Assembly (NCBI GenBank): GCA_030998015.1
Contig: JARWMV010000162.1
Span: 1-31,837, forward strand
Direction of reading: 5' to 3'
Source: Ceratorhiza oryzae-sativae
Taxonomy: Eukaryota > Basidiomycota > Agaricomycetes > Cantharellales > Ceratobasidiaceae
Length of the DNA: 31,837 nucleotides
Below are positions 11,573-21,640 of this stretch, one piece after another (position 1 is the stretch's first letter; each line of letters starts with the position of its first letter). Under the pieces are notes generated by a model. That model was given only the letters and a program-made list of their open reading frames with translations. It did no database searches and was not told where the DNA came from. A program made the position numbers and the translations under genes.

Positions 11573-11792
11573 GAGTTTTGAATCTTATACTATAATGTAT
11601 TTTCCCTGTTTTATTGTTTGATAGAGGATTATGTGTCTGTATCATTGGAACTTGAGAACAATATTCTTGAAATATAGAATAAAGGTGGAACAAATATTCT
11701 TTGTGAATAACTCCTTGTTCAAACCGTAATCGTGCATTGACACCACCTTTTTGTTTCTCAATATTAAGATCGCCTAGAATAAGCCCAACGGC

Positions 11793-11885
11793 CTCCCAAT
11801 GCGTTACCAAGCCCTACGGGCCAGCGTATTGGGAGTGCCATTACCCCCCCAAACAATGCAGCATAGCTGCATCAGTTTGGGGGGT
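11793..11885 (-). mobile_element. 93-bp twin-hairpin element (left-arm copy)
   Basis: Mirror of 23662-23754, with the flanking 7-bp repeats at 11786-11792 and 11886-11892. Confidence 0.82.
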
Positions 11886-12569
11886 CAACGGCAATTTCTG
11901 TTAGTTTTTGAGAAAGAGTAAATTGTTCTTTTTCCTTATTAGTTAAGCGGTGGCGTTTATCATCAGCGGGGTTAATGGGAACTGCAGAACTAAATAATAG
12001 TCCACTAAAGATAGCCATTTCAAATCCAATTGACTGAATACAATCCATATAGAATAAAAATGCCGTGGCACAAAGTAGAATTAAAAAAAGAAATATTCGA
12101 AGAGAAGATATTAAATAAAACATTGTTAAAATAAATACATATTATAAGACTAACATATTAAAGGTATATCATACCGTCGCGTTGGGACCGCCCGAATGGT
12201 TTCGGTCCAGCAAGATTTTATAAATCTTGCATGGAAGGATTCCATAGGAATCCTTGTGCCCGTAGACCCCCAATGATGCAATTAGGGGCCACTTAAAATA
12301 GCAAAGCTATTTTAGAGGCCCCGTAATTGCTTCATTTGGGGGGTGGATGCCCCCCAAACAATGCAGCGTAGCTGCACATGTTTGGGGGGCACTAGGGCCC
12401 AAAACCACCCCCAAACAATGCAGCGTAGCTGCACATGTTTGGGGGTGTTTTTGGAAATCGCATTTCGGGCGTCCCCAGCGCGGCCGGCGCGGCCGAGAGT
12501 GCATGATTTGGTGTCCCATTGATGGGACGCCAAATCTACATGCATTCTCGAGTGTCAGAGAGTGATCTC

Positions 12570-12741
12570 CCGCCGGCGTTAGAGGGAATCTGAAAGATTC
12601 CCTCGTAGAAAATGACGACCACTCGTCATTTTCAGCCGGCGGCTAAATATCGATATTATTCCGCGCACTAGCAATCGCAAACGGTTGCGATTGCTTACGT
12701 TGGTTGGTGGGACAAGTCCCACCAGCAACTAACGCGCGCGG
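12570..12741 (+). repeat. DHE 14 (short form, divergent)
   Basis: Differs from the consensus in at least four places (CTGAAAG loop, GACCACTCGTC, TATTCCGCGC, GCTTACG), so it is an older or independent copy. Confidence 0.93.
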
Positions 12742-14118
12742 CACATCCTCTACCCCCCCCAACATGCTGTAAGTCATTGGGGGGGGGCCCAGTGGAAATG
12801 GGTTGCTGCCCACCAAACAATGCAGCGTAGCTGCACATGTTTGGGGGTCAGTAGAAACGCCTACTTTAGTCGGAGTCCACAGCGCAAAAACAACCGTGCC
12901 GTCAAAATGGGGTAGTTAGTGGAGTATGGTAAAATAGGTAAATAGATAAAATTACTTACCTTCTCTTTTATTCTTTTTAGGGTGAATATTTGATTTAAAT
13001 TAAAAAGCTTAACAAAGACGGTTTATAAAACATAGATTAAGCGTTAAATAAAATTTTAGGCTGGAATTAATTTATAGGAAGTATTAATTAAAATTAAACT
13101 TTTTTAGGTCCGAATTTCCTCCATTAAGTATAACTTCTTATGGTGTTTCACCAAAATGACTAATAATTTTACCCGAAGAACAATTCCGTAACGATGGATA
13201 CATTTCAATTGTCCATCGTGAGAATCCCTAAACCAAGACTCAACATCTCGCCCAATTTCAAGCTCATAAATGTTTATTGAAGTCGTTTGTTAGGATAACT
13301 CCGCTCCCTGGATCTCTAGAGATCCAGGAGGCGGATAATGCCCCCGCTCTATCGGCTAAAATCTTAGGTGTAACCCAAGATTTCAGCCGCCCTGCCTAGA
13401 GAACTGCGCTTTAGCGCACGTCTTGGCAGGGGTATCGATTAGCGGGGTACTGCTAAGCCCCCCATTTACAGTCACCAAGAATAAACCCTATAATGCCCCC
13501 GCTCTATCGGCTAAAATCTTAGGTGTAACCCAAGATTTCAGCCGCTAAAGCGGAGGGTCAACGACCCGTGGGCATTGTTAACGAGGCCGCGTTCGCGGCG
13601 AGCCGCGCGCACGCCAGGGCCGCCTTGGCAAGCCAAGGCGTTCGCAGGCGTGCACGGGTAATAAAAAATATAGATGGGGTAGTCAAATTATCAGTGTAAG
13701 TGGGAAGTTTTACATTAGTTAAATTAAGACTCATTAAATTTAATTGTTCCGATAAAGATAGTTTTCTATTTACTCCATCTGCTGAAAGGTCATAAACAAT
13801 GTGTGTAGCAAGAGCCAGTGAAAAAGGATCTAATTTTAAATTATTAGATGTTAAACGTCGTATGTCTGACAATTTTTGAAAAGCAATAAATTTTTCTCCA
13901 TAAATATTACCCGTGCACGCCTGCGAACGCCTTGGCTTGCCAAGGCGGCCCTGGCGTGCGCGCGGCTCGCCGCGAACGCGGCCTCGTTAACAATGCCCAC
14001 GGGTCGTTGACCCTCCGCTTTATTACCCCTGCCAAGACGTGCGCTAAAGCGCAGTTCTCTAGGCAGGGCGGCTGAAATCTTGGGTTACACCTAAGATTTT
14101 AGCCGATAGAGCGGGGGC

Positions 14119-14340
14119 CCGCGCGCGTTAGTTGCTGGTGGGACTTGTCCCACCAACCAACGTGAGCAATCGCAACCGTTTGCGATTGCTAGTGCGCGGC
14201 ATAATATCGATATTTAGCCGCCGGCTGAAAATGACGAACGGTCGTCATTTTCTACGAGGGAATCTTTATGGGAGGTAGCCTGGACCATGAGACTCATGGT
14301 CAAGGCTACCTCATCTGAGGATTCCCTCTAACGCCGGCGG
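14119..14340 (-). repeat. DHE 15 (long form)
   Basis: Interrupts remnant D after LNSYSKY. Confidence 0.95.
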
Positions 14341-14508
14341 ATATTTAGAATAGGAATTAAGTATTGTATCCCAACTTTCAGAAGATAACCGTATAACCAA
14401 TTTCCCGTGTTTATTGACAGTTATGCCTAATGTACCTGTTTGCCCTAAAACATACCAAAGAGTTAGAAAAAATTCTAAACTTTGAGGTGATAGATTCTGA
14501 TTAATAGC

Positions 14509-14722
14509 CCGCGCGCGTTAGTTGCTGGTGGGACTTGTCCCACCAACCAACGTGAGCAATCGCAACCGTTTGCGATTGCTAGTGCGCGGCATAATATCGA
14601 TATTTAGCCGCCGGCTGAAAATGACGAACGGTCGTCATTTTCTACGAGGGAATCTTTATGTGAGGTAGCCTGGACTCATGGTCAAGGCTACCTCAACTGA
14701 GGATTCCCTCTAACGCCGGCGG
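14509..14722 (-). repeat. DHE 16 (long form, 214 bp variant)
   Basis: The nested hairpin has lost 8 bases at its tip (one of the two CATGAG-type arms) and carries TGAGGTAG and CAACTGA changes. It interrupts remnant D. Confidence 0.94.
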
Positions 14723-14851
14723 GCATAAAGTTATTACCTCTAATTCTACAAGAAATATGTCCTTCAGCTTGGAAAAATCCATTTGCTACTAAACGAAACT
14801 CTTCCGGATTAAAATTAGGAGGTAATTTGAAATTCGCAGGAACTCCTTCTC

Positions 14852-14898
14852 CCGCCGGCGTTAGAGGGAATCTGAAAGATTCCCTCTAACGCGCGCGG
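14852..14898 (+). repeat. Mini-DHE (47 bp)
   Basis: Only the outer end CCGCCGGCGTTAG, one hairpin and the other end CTAACGCGCGCGG remain; flanked by CCTTCTC/GAGAAGG. It shares the CTGAAAG loop with the divergent copy at 12570. Confidence 0.92.
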
Positions 14899-15353
14899 GA
14901 GAAGGCGGTTCGTTTTTACATCGGTTTAATTGCTCACGTGCAGAAGAGATAGACAAATTGTTTTTATCGGTTGAATTGAAATTGGAAAATTCAGAATTTT
15001 GAGCATAGATTAAAATAAGAAATACTATTTCCGTAAAATCTTCCAGCCTTTATTGACTATATCTTATCTAAAAATTGAACCAGCAATTCTCAAATTTGGG
15101 CAATTGCTGTGCACTAACCAGTCCGTAAGATTGAACCAGGAAAATTTTGTAATCTAGAGTTTTACGTATAGTCTATGAAGTTTTTTGACCGAGCAAAGCA
15201 CGAGGCGCCTGATTCCGAGCTCGCAATACCTCGGTAATGAAAAACTTGCTGGTTATCTTAAACAAGTTTTAAGATTTTTACTGTGAAATACAGTACTTAA
15301 ACTACAAGACTTCCAAGCATACAGTAAAATTTATACAAACCACTAGAAGATTT

Positions 15354-15399
15354 AATTTGTTAGGGATAGATCGTAAAATTGCATAGTAAGGTAAAAGAT
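15354..15399 (-). CDS. cob: Apocytochrome b, second-from-last exon (left-arm copy)
   Basis: Mirror of 20148-20193; encodes the end of PEWY and LLPYYAILRSIPNKL with the same split codons and P1 pairing. Confidence 0.9.
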
Positions 15400-15940
15400 C
15401 ACATTTATAATATAACCCCAAATTGGGGGTGTAGATTTGCCTGCGCAAATCACCCCCAATTTAGGAGTCCTCAGCGCTTAGGCCGCGCCTAAAGGCGCGA
15501 TCAGAGAGTTGGAAATTATATATTATCCATTTTTGTTAATAAAATGGCTGGACTATTTCTTCATCCTCAATTTACAATTCCCCGCTAATCGATACCCCTG
15601 CCAAGACGTGCGCTAAAGCGCAGTTCTCTAGGCAGGGTGTAGATTTGCCTTCGCAAATCATCGATTAGTGGAGCCCTCCGCGCTTAGGCCGCCCTGCGGG
15701 CGATCAAAGAGCGCGGAGGGAAGGAGCTTTACGTATAGTCTCTTAGGGTACTACTATTAAACTGTAACAACAATTTTGCATTTATTATTGTATGTAAGTA
15801 TAACTTTGTTCCCTGTTGATTATCCATTGTTACATTGTTAAGTTTTTATTTAGAATTAAATATTAACATCTTTAGGATTTTCCAACAAATAGTAAAGTTA
15901 ATTTTTCATAAGATTACTCTTAAGCGTGGCATCTTTACTT
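15400..15940 (-). ncRNA. Group I intron 1 (left-arm copy)
   Basis: Mirror of 19607-20147, with the same core motifs on the minus strand and the same inserted composite at 15580-15720. Confidence 0.85.
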
Positions 15941-16004
15941 ACCACTCAGGAACAATTGAGGCTGGAGTAGACATTGGATTTGCTGGGATATAATTGTCCG
16001 AGTG
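15941..16004 (-). CDS. cob: Apocytochrome b, third-from-last exon (left-arm copy)
   Basis: Mirror of 19543-19606; encodes HSDNYIPANPMST...VPEW and the first base of Tyr. A 3-base length difference between arms lies just outside it at about 16020, so the exon itself is unchanged. Confidence 0.9.
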
Positions 16005-16096
16005 CATTTTAATAAATACTTCTAAAAAATGGTTTTGATTCGATTCGTGTTCTGCGAGGCCCCAGTCCAGGGGAATTAATAAATTTTAGTGATAGT

Positions 16097-16268
16097 CCGC
16101 GCGCGTTAGTTGCTGGTGGGACTTGTCCCACCAACCAACGTGAGCAATCGCAACCGTTTGCGATTGCTAGTGCGCGGCATAATATCGATATTTAGCCGCC
16201 GGCTGAAAATGACGAACGGTCGTCATTTTCTACGAGGGAATCTTTAGGATTCCCTCTAACGCCGGCGG
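16097..16268 (-). repeat. DHE 18 (short form)
   Basis: At the 3' end of remnant C. Confidence 0.95.
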
Positions 16269-16493
16269 AACTTTTTTCCTTGGGGTTAAATAAAGGGGCA
16301 CCACTATTAATGAATTTGTAAATTGTCACATCGGATAGACCAAAAAAAGCACATAGCTCAGATTTACTTGAAAAATATAGAGGTTTCATAGAATCTGTTT
16401 GTGAACTCAAAGCAAGTGTTTCTTTACTTTCAAAATATGGTGTTAACATGAAAAATTTAGCACTTGTAACCCATTGTTTATTAGATATAACTC

Positions 16494-16665
16494 CCGCGCG
16501 CGTTAGTTGCTGGTGGGACTTGTCCCACCAACCAACGTGAGCAATCGCAACCGTTTGCGATTGCTAGTGCGCGGCATAATATCGATATTTAGCCGCCGGC
16601 TGAAAATGACGAACGGTCGTCATTTTCTACGAGGGAATCTTTAGGATTCCCTCTAACGCCGGCGG
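16494..16665 (-). repeat. DHE 19 (short form)
   Basis: Within remnant C between EFSDQG and the next segment. Confidence 0.95.
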
Positions 16666-17086
16666 GCACCTTGATCTGAAAATTCATATAAAGGAGGTAG
16701 ACTTAATATATCGATATTAGAGGCAGTAGACCCCCAATGATTGCAATGGCCCTAGTGCCATTACCCCCCCAAACAATGCAGCATAGCTGCATCAGTTTGG
16801 GGGGTCAACTGGGGAAAATGTCCGACCCCGATTCATTCCGGATATTAGTTCTAATAAAAAGTTTTTACCCATGGGTTAAGTGTAGACCTCTAACTAGAAC
16901 TTCAACCCCTTTTCTCCAATCTTGAAAGTCTAACTCTTTTATACTTAAAAATTTCAAGTCACTAAGAAAGGGTATAAAGAAGTGATAAATGAAATAAACA
17001 AAATAAAAAAGTGGTTGATAAAGAGGGGGTTGATAAAGAGGGGTGGTTGATAAAGAGGGGTTAAAAGAGATAAAATTTTGAAACTT

Positions 17087-17258
17087 CCGCGCGCGTTAGT
17101 TGCTGGTGGGACTTGTCCCACCAACCAACGTGAGCAATCGCAACCGTTTGCGATTGCTAGTGCGCGGCATAATATCGATATTTAGCCGCCGGCTGAAAAT
17201 GACGAACGGTCGTCATTTTCTACGAGGGAATCTTTAGGATTCCCTCTAACGCCGGCGG
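17087..17258 (-). repeat. DHE 20 (short form)
   Basis: Upstream of the readable part of remnant C. Confidence 0.95.
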
Positions 17259-17597
17259 AGTACCTTTCCATTGTTCAATGTCCAAGTATTAAAATATTAA
17301 AGACCTATCTTATGAACCCGTGCACGCCTGCGAACGCCTTGGCTCATATTGACCTTAAGGTCAATAATCAAGCCAAGTCGGCCCTGGCGTGCGCGCGGCG
17401 TCTGATTCCGAGGTACCCTGGAACTTAAAGTTCCAGGTACCTCGCAATACCTCGCCGCGAACGCGGCCTCGGTAACCAAACCCCTCGGGTCAACAGCATG
17501 TATTTATATATAAATACAATGCTGGTTGACCCTAAGCGGGGGTTTGAAGCATCACCCCGCTAATCGATACCCCTGCCAAGACGTCTTGGCAGGGGTA

Positions 17598-17663
17598 GGA
17601 TTGTAAAATAGGTAATGATCTTCGTGGGATTACTATTCTAGCACCTCCATTATTTGTTTTTAT
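17598..17663 (-). pseudogene. Homing-endonuclease fragment E (left-arm copy)
   Basis: Mirror of 17876-17941. One extra T in the run near 17656-17660 shifts the frame at its start compared with the right-arm copy. Confidence 0.55.
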
Positions 17664-17880
17664 TCACTCGAGAATGCATGTAGATTTGGCGTCCCATCAA
17701 TGGGACACCAAATCATGCACTCTCGGCCGCGCCGGCCGCGCTGGGACCGCCCGAATGGATGCCCGTAGGGCTTGGAAATCGCATTTCGGGCGTCCCCAGC
17801 GCGGCCGGCGCGGCCGAGAGTGCATGATTTGGTGTCCCATTGATGGGACGCCAAATCTACATGCATTCTCGAGTGAATAA
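17664..17880. repeat. Central junction hairpin of the 27.7-kb palindrome
   Basis: Two inverted copies of a unit running CTCGAGAATGCATG... GGCGTCCCAT/ATGGGACACC ... GGCCGCGCCGGCCGCGC meet with an unequal spacer (GGGACCGCCCGAATGG on one side, CATTTCGGGCGTCCCC on the other, and a CCCGTAGGG tip). Single copies of the unit occur at about 12450-12560 and 22985-23095, so the junction lies in a dispersed repeat. Confidence 0.8.
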
Positions 17881-17941
17881 AACAAATAATGGAGGTGCTA
17901 GAATAGTAATCCCACGAAGATCATTACCTATTTTACAATCC
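17876..17941 (+). pseudogene. Homing-endonuclease fragment E (22 codons)
   Basis: NKTNNGGARIVIPRRSLPI plus LQS. It resembles the C-terminal GYIIRIPKKSLPILHS of remnant B (24510-24570), so it is the tail of a related LAGLIDADG endonuclease. It abuts the central hairpin on one side and a truncated hairpin composite on the other, and is the closest gene-derived sequence to the palindrome centre. Confidence 0.6.
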
Positions 17942-17992
17942 TACCCCTGCCAAGACGTCTTGGCAGGGGTATCGATTAGCGGGGTGATGCTT

Positions 17993-18226
17993 CAAACCCC
18001 CGCTTAGGGTCAACCAGCATTGTATTTATATATAAATACATGCTGTTGACCCGAGGGGTTTGGTTACCGAGGCCGCGTTCGCGGCGAGGTATTGCGAGGT
18101 ACCCTGGAACTTTAAGTTCCAGGGTACCTCGGAATCAGACGCCGCGCGCACGCCAGGGCCGACTTGGCTTGATTATTGACCTTAAGGTCAATATGAGCCA
18201 AGGCGTTCGCAGGCGTGCACGGGTTC
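17993..18226 (+). repeat. Hairpin cluster near the palindrome centre
   Basis: Same three families as 24739-24971. The left-arm mirror (17314-17546) has lost one G in CCAGGGTACC at about 17435. Confidence 0.8.
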
Positions 18227-18281
18227 ATAAGATAGGTCTTTAATATTTTAATACTTGGACATTGAACAATGGAAAGGTACT

Positions 18282-18453
18282 CCGCCGGCGTTAGAGGGAA
18301 TCCTAAAGATTCCCTCGTAGAAAATGACGACCGTTCGTCATTTTCAGCCGGCGGCTAAATATCGATATTATGCCGCGCACTAGCAATCGCAAACGGTTGC
18401 GATTGCTCACGTTGGTTGGTGGGACAAGTCCCACCAGCAACTAACGCGCGCGG
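18282..18453 (+). repeat. DHE 21 (short form)
   Basis: Mirror of 17087-17258. Confidence 0.95.
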
Positions 18454-18479
18454 AAGTTTCAAAATTTTATCTCTTTTAA

Positions 18480-18530
18480 CCCCTCTTTATCAACCACCCC
18501 TCTTTATCAACCACCCCTCTTTATCAACCA
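18480..18530 (+). repeat. 17-bp tandem repeat, three units
   Basis: CCCCTCTTTATCAACCA three times, perfect here. In the left-arm mirror (about 17012-17062) one unit has lost two bases. It lies upstream of the readable part of remnant C. Confidence 0.9.
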
Positions 18531-18878
18531 CTTTTTTATTTTGTTTATTTCATTTATCACTTCTTTATACCCTTTCTTAGTGACTTGAAATTTTTAAGTA
18601 TAAAAGAGTTAGACTTTCAAGATTGGAGAAAAGGGGTTGAAGTTCTAGTTAGAGGTCTACACTTAACAACCATGGGTAAAAACTTTTTATTAGAACTAAT
18701 ATCCGGAATGAATCGGGGTCGGACATTTTCCCCAGTTGACCCCCCAAACTGATGCAGCTATGCTGCATTGTTTGGGGGGGTAATGGCACTAGGGCCATTG
18801 CAATCATTGGGGGTCTACTGCCTCTAATATCGATATATTAAGTCTACCTCCTTTATATGAATTTTCAGATCAAGGTGC

Positions 18879-19050
18879 CCGCCGGCGTTAGAGGGAATCC
18901 TAAAGATTCCCTCGTAGAAAATGACGACCGTTCGTCATTTTCAGCCGGCGGCTAAATATCGATATTATGCCGCGCACTAGCAATCGCAAACGGTTGCGAT
19001 TGCTCACGTTGGTTGGTGGGACAAGTCCCACCAGCAACTAACGCGCGCGG
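18879..19050 (+). repeat. DHE 22 (short form)
   Basis: Mirror of 16494-16665, inside remnant C. Confidence 0.95.
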
Positions 19051-19275
19051 GAGTTATATCTAATAAACAATGGGTTACAAGTGCTAAATTTTTCATGTTA
19101 ACACCATATTTTGAAAGTAAAGAAACACTTGCTTTGAGTTCACAAACAGATTCTATGAAACCTCTATATTTTTCAAGTAAATCTGAGCTATGTGCTTTTT
19201 TTGGTCTATCCGATGTGACAATTTACAAATTCATTAATAGTGGTGCCCCTTTATTTAACCCCAAGGAAAAAAGTT

Positions 19276-19447
19276 CCGCCGGCGTTAGAGGGAATCCTAA
19301 AGATTCCCTCGTAGAAAATGACGACCGTTCGTCATTTTCAGCCGGCGGCTAAATATCGATATTATGCCGCGCACTAGCAATCGCAAACGGTTGCGATTGC
19401 TCACGTTGGTTGGTGGGACAAGTCCCACCAGCAACTAACGCGCGCGG
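19276..19447 (+). repeat. DHE 23 (short form)
   Basis: Mirror of 16097-16268, end of remnant C; exact removal gives KEKSYYH and a stop. Confidence 0.95.
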
Positions 19448-19542
19448 ACTATCACTAAAATTTATTAATTCCCCTGGACTGGGGCCTCGCAGAACACGAA
19501 TCGAATCAAAACCATTTTTTAGAAGAAGTATTTATTAAAATG

Positions 19543-19606
19543 CACTCGGACAATTATATCCCAGCAAATCCAATGTCTACTCCAGCCTCAATTGTTCCTG
19601 AGTGGT
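19543..19606 (+). CDS. cob: Apocytochrome b, third-from-last exon (ends in split PEWY motif)
   Basis: Encodes HSDNYIPANPMSTPASIVPEW plus the first base of a Tyr codon. This is the conserved cytochrome b segment ending in the PEWY motif of the quinol-oxidation (Qo) site of respiratory complex III in the inner membrane. The 3' boundary is set by the group I rule: the exon ends in T at 19606, and its GTGGT end pairs with GCCAC at 19617-19621 as P1 with a terminal U.G. The 5' boundary (after a G at 19542) is inferred from the expected Gly-His junction. The upstream part of cob is not in the window. With exons 20148-20193 and 25603-25891 the total is 399 nt, an uninterrupted frame of 132 codons and a stop. 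Confidence 0.92.
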
Positions 19607-20147
19607 AAGTAAAGATGCCACGCTTAAGAGTAATCTTATGAAAAATTAACTTTACTATTTGTTGGAAAATCCTAAAGATGTTAATATTTAATTCTAAATA
19701 AAAACTTAACAATGTAACAATGGATAATCAACAGGGAACAAAGTTATACTTACATACAATAATAAATGCAAAATTGTTGTTACAGTTTAATAGTAGTACC
19801 CTAAGAGACTATACGTAAAGCTCCTTCCCTCCGCGCTCTTTGATCGCCCGCAGGGCGGCCTAAGCGCGGAGGGCTCCACTAATCGATGATTTGCGAAGGC
19901 AAATCTACACCCTGCCTAGAGAACTGCGCTTTAGCGCACGTCTTGGCAGGGGTATCGATTAGCGGGGAATTGTAAATTGAGGATGAAGAAATAGTCCAGC
20001 CATTTTATTAACAAAAATGGATAATATATAATTTCCAACTCTCTGATCGCGCCTTTAGGCGCGGCCTAAGCGCTGAGGACTCCTAAATTGGGGGTGATTT
20101 GCGCAGGCAAATCTACACCCCCAATTTGGGGTTATATTATAAATGTG
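19607..20147 (+). ncRNA. Group I intron 1 of the cob fragment, in the PEWY codon
   Basis: 541 nt. P1: exon GTGGT with IGS GCCAC (19617-19621). Core elements in order: P-like TTGTTGGAAAATCC (about 19659-19672), Q-like GGATAATCAACAGG (19722-19735), R-like AGAGACTATACG (19804-19815), S-like GAAGAAATAGTCC (19985-19997). P4 forms from GTTG/CAAC and P7 from GACTAT (19807-19812) with ATAGTC (19991-19996). The last base is G (20147). It has no ORF. A 141-bp hairpin composite (19827-19967) sits between R and S, where the P8 loop would be. A second hairpin group (about 20037-20130) sits after S in the P9 position. The joined exons restore cytochrome b exactly. A IB-type assignment is a guess. Confidence 0.88.
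19827..19967 (-). repeat. 141-bp hairpin composite inside group I intron 1
   Basis: Same structure as 24590-24730, placed between the R and S core elements where the P8 loop lies, so the catalytic core can still pair. Mirror at 15580-15720. Confidence 0.87.
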
Positions 20148-20193
20148 ATCTTTTACCTTACTATGCAATTTTACGATCTATCCCTAACAAATT
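20148..20193 (+). CDS. cob: Apocytochrome b, second-from-last exon
   Basis: A 46-nt exon that completes the Tyr codon of PEWY and continues LLPYYAILRSIPNKL, the standard cytochrome b sequence after PEWY. It starts after the intron-terminal G at 20147. It ends ACAAATT, whose final bases pair with GGTTTGT at 20206-20212 of the next intron (P1 with the U.G pair at the splice site). The last Leu codon is split TT|G with the exon at 25603. It is too short to find as an ORF. Confidence 0.92.
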
Positions 20194-20648
20194 AAATCTT
20201 CTAGTGGTTTGTATAAATTTTACTGTATGCTTGGAAGTCTTGTAGTTTAAGTACTGTATTTCACAGTAAAAATCTTAAAACTTGTTTAAGATAACCAGCA
20301 AGTTTTTCATTACCGAGGTATTGCGAGCTCGGAATCAGGCGCCTCGTGCTTTGCTCGGTCAAAAAACTTCATAGACTATACGTAAAACTCTAGATTACAA
20401 AATTTTCCTGGTTCAATCTTACGGACTGGTTAGTGCACAGCAATTGCCCAAATTTGAGAATTGCTGGTTCAATTTTTAGATAAGATATAGTCAATAAAGG
20501 CTGGAAGATTTTACGGAAATAGTATTTCTTATTTTAATCTATGCTCAAAATTCTGAATTTTCCAATTTCAATTCAACCGATAAAAACAATTTGTCTATCT
20601 CTTCTGCACGTGAGCAATTAAACCGATGTAAAAACGAACCGCCTTCTC

Positions 20649-20695
20649 CCGCGCGCGTTAGAGGGAATCTTTCAGATTCCCTCTAACGCCGGCGG
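20649..20695 (-). repeat. Mini-DHE (47 bp), right arm
   Basis: Mirror of 14852-14898, in remnant D upstream of its LAGLIDADG motif. Confidence 0.92.
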
Positions 20696-20824
20696 GAGAA
20701 GGAGTTCCTGCGAATTTCAAATTACCTCCTAATTTTAATCCGGAAGAGTTTCGTTTAGTAGCAAATGGATTTTTCCAAGCTGAAGGACATATTTCTTGTA
20801 GAATTAGAGGTAATAACTTTATGC

Positions 20825-21038
20825 CCGCCGGCGTTAGAGGGAATCCTCAGTTGAGGTAGCCTTGACCATGAGTCCAGGCTACCTCACATAAAGATTCCCT
20901 CGTAGAAAATGACGACCGTTCGTCATTTTCAGCCGGCGGCTAAATATCGATATTATGCCGCGCACTAGCAATCGCAAACGGTTGCGATTGCTCACGTTGG
21001 TTGGTGGGACAAGTCCCACCAGCAACTAACGCGCGCGG
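20825..21038 (+). repeat. DHE 25 (214 bp variant)
   Basis: Mirror of 14509-14722, in remnant D. Confidence 0.94.
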
Positions 21039-21206
21039 GCTATTAATCAGAATCTATCACCTCAAAGTTTAGAATTTTTTCTAACTCTTTGGTATGTTTT
21101 AGGGCAAACAGGTACATTAGGCATAACTGTCAATAAACACGGGAAATTGGTTATACGGTTATCTTCTGAAAGTTGGGATACAATACTTAATTCCTATTCT
21201 AAATAT

Positions 21207-21428
21207 CCGCCGGCGTTAGAGGGAATCCTCAGATGAGGTAGCCTTGACCATGAGTCTCATGGTCCAGGCTACCTCCCATAAAGATTCCCTCGTAGAAAAT
21301 GACGACCGTTCGTCATTTTCAGCCGGCGGCTAAATATCGATATTATGCCGCGCACTAGCAATCGCAAACGGTTGCGATTGCTCACGTTGGTTGGTGGGAC
21401 AAGTCCCACCAGCAACTAACGCGCGCGG
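21207..21428 (+). repeat. DHE 26 (long form)
   Basis: Mirror of 14119-14340, in remnant D. Confidence 0.95.
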
Positions 21429-21640
21429 GCCCCCGCTCTATCGGCTAAAATCTTAGGTGTAACCCAAGATTTCAGCCGCCCTGCCTAGAGAACTGCGCTT
21501 TAGCGCACGTCTTGGCAGGGGTAATAAAGCGGAGGGTCAACGACCCGTGGGCATTGTTAACGAGGCCGCGTTCGCGGCGAGCCGCGCGCACGCCAGGGCC
21601 GCCTTGGCAAGCCAAGGCGTTCGCAGGCGTGCACGGGTAA
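21429..21640 (+). repeat. Hairpin group inside remnant D (first)
   Basis: A CCCCCGCTCTATCGGC stem with AAATCTTAGG/CCCAAGATTT, the CCCTGCC/GGCAGGG unit and the GCACGCC/GGCGTGC unit. An inverted relative lies at 21892-22111, so the 251-bp gene piece between them (21641-21891) sits in the loop of a larger inverted repeat. Mirror at 13907-14118. Confidence 0.75.

Larger units (their letters stand above)
10957..12123 (-). pseudogene. LAGLIDADG homing-endonuclease remnant B (left-arm copy)
   Basis: Mirror of 23424-24590 with identical interruptions (DHE 11401-11572; hairpin elements 11182-11298 and 11793-11885). Confidence 0.83.
13107..15049 (-). pseudogene. LAGLIDADG homing-endonuclease remnant D (left-arm copy)
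   Basis: Mirror of 20498-22440, with the same five pieces and insertions on the minus strand (LAGLIDADG motif at 14757-14786). Confidence 0.72.
9945..15353 (-). other. Intron 2 (left-arm copy)
   Basis: Mirror of 20194-25602, with the same core elements (S at 15055-15065, R near 15165-15175 on the minus strand), remnants and repeats. Confidence 0.78.
16086..17015 (-). pseudogene. Homing-endonuclease remnant C (left-arm copy)
   Basis: Mirror of 18525-19458 with small differences: CATGGG instead of CATGGTTG at about 16870, and one GT lost in a tandem repeat at about 17030. The pieces and insertions are otherwise the same. Confidence 0.66.
18525..19458 (+). pseudogene. Homing-endonuclease remnant C (C-terminal part, broken by one hairpin and two DHEs)
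   Basis: Not intact. Readable pieces: FIPFLSDLKFLSIKELDFQDW and LTTMGKNFLLELISGMNRGR (18550-18715), which match the C-terminal signature of mitochondrial LAGLIDADG endonucleases (an 'HLT..GL..I..I..GMNRGR'-like tail). Next come SNIDILSLPPLYEFSDQG (18825-18875) and, after a DHE, 19055-19275 with SSKSELCAFFGLSDVTIYKF, which looks like a NUMOD1-type helix-turn-helix. A further DHE (19276-19447) precedes the stop. An 88-bp hairpin insertion lies at about 18733-18820. The N-terminal half is missing; upstream sequence to the palindrome centre is hairpins. It lies just before cob exon 19543, so it was probably an ORF of the preceding intron. Confidence 0.7.

Noticed and set aside
12307..12565. Overlapping 70-77 codon frames near 12307-12565 and 22982-23240
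   Set aside because: They are translations of CCCCCAAAC and GGCCGCGCC hairpins, open on both strands, with repeated peptide blocks.
16020..16075. Second tRNA near GATTCGATTC
   Set aside because: No acceptor or T-stem pairing can be built around the loop-like sequence on either strand.
17660..17885. Three frames across the palindrome centre
   Set aside because: They read the central hairpin in both directions; no coding signal.
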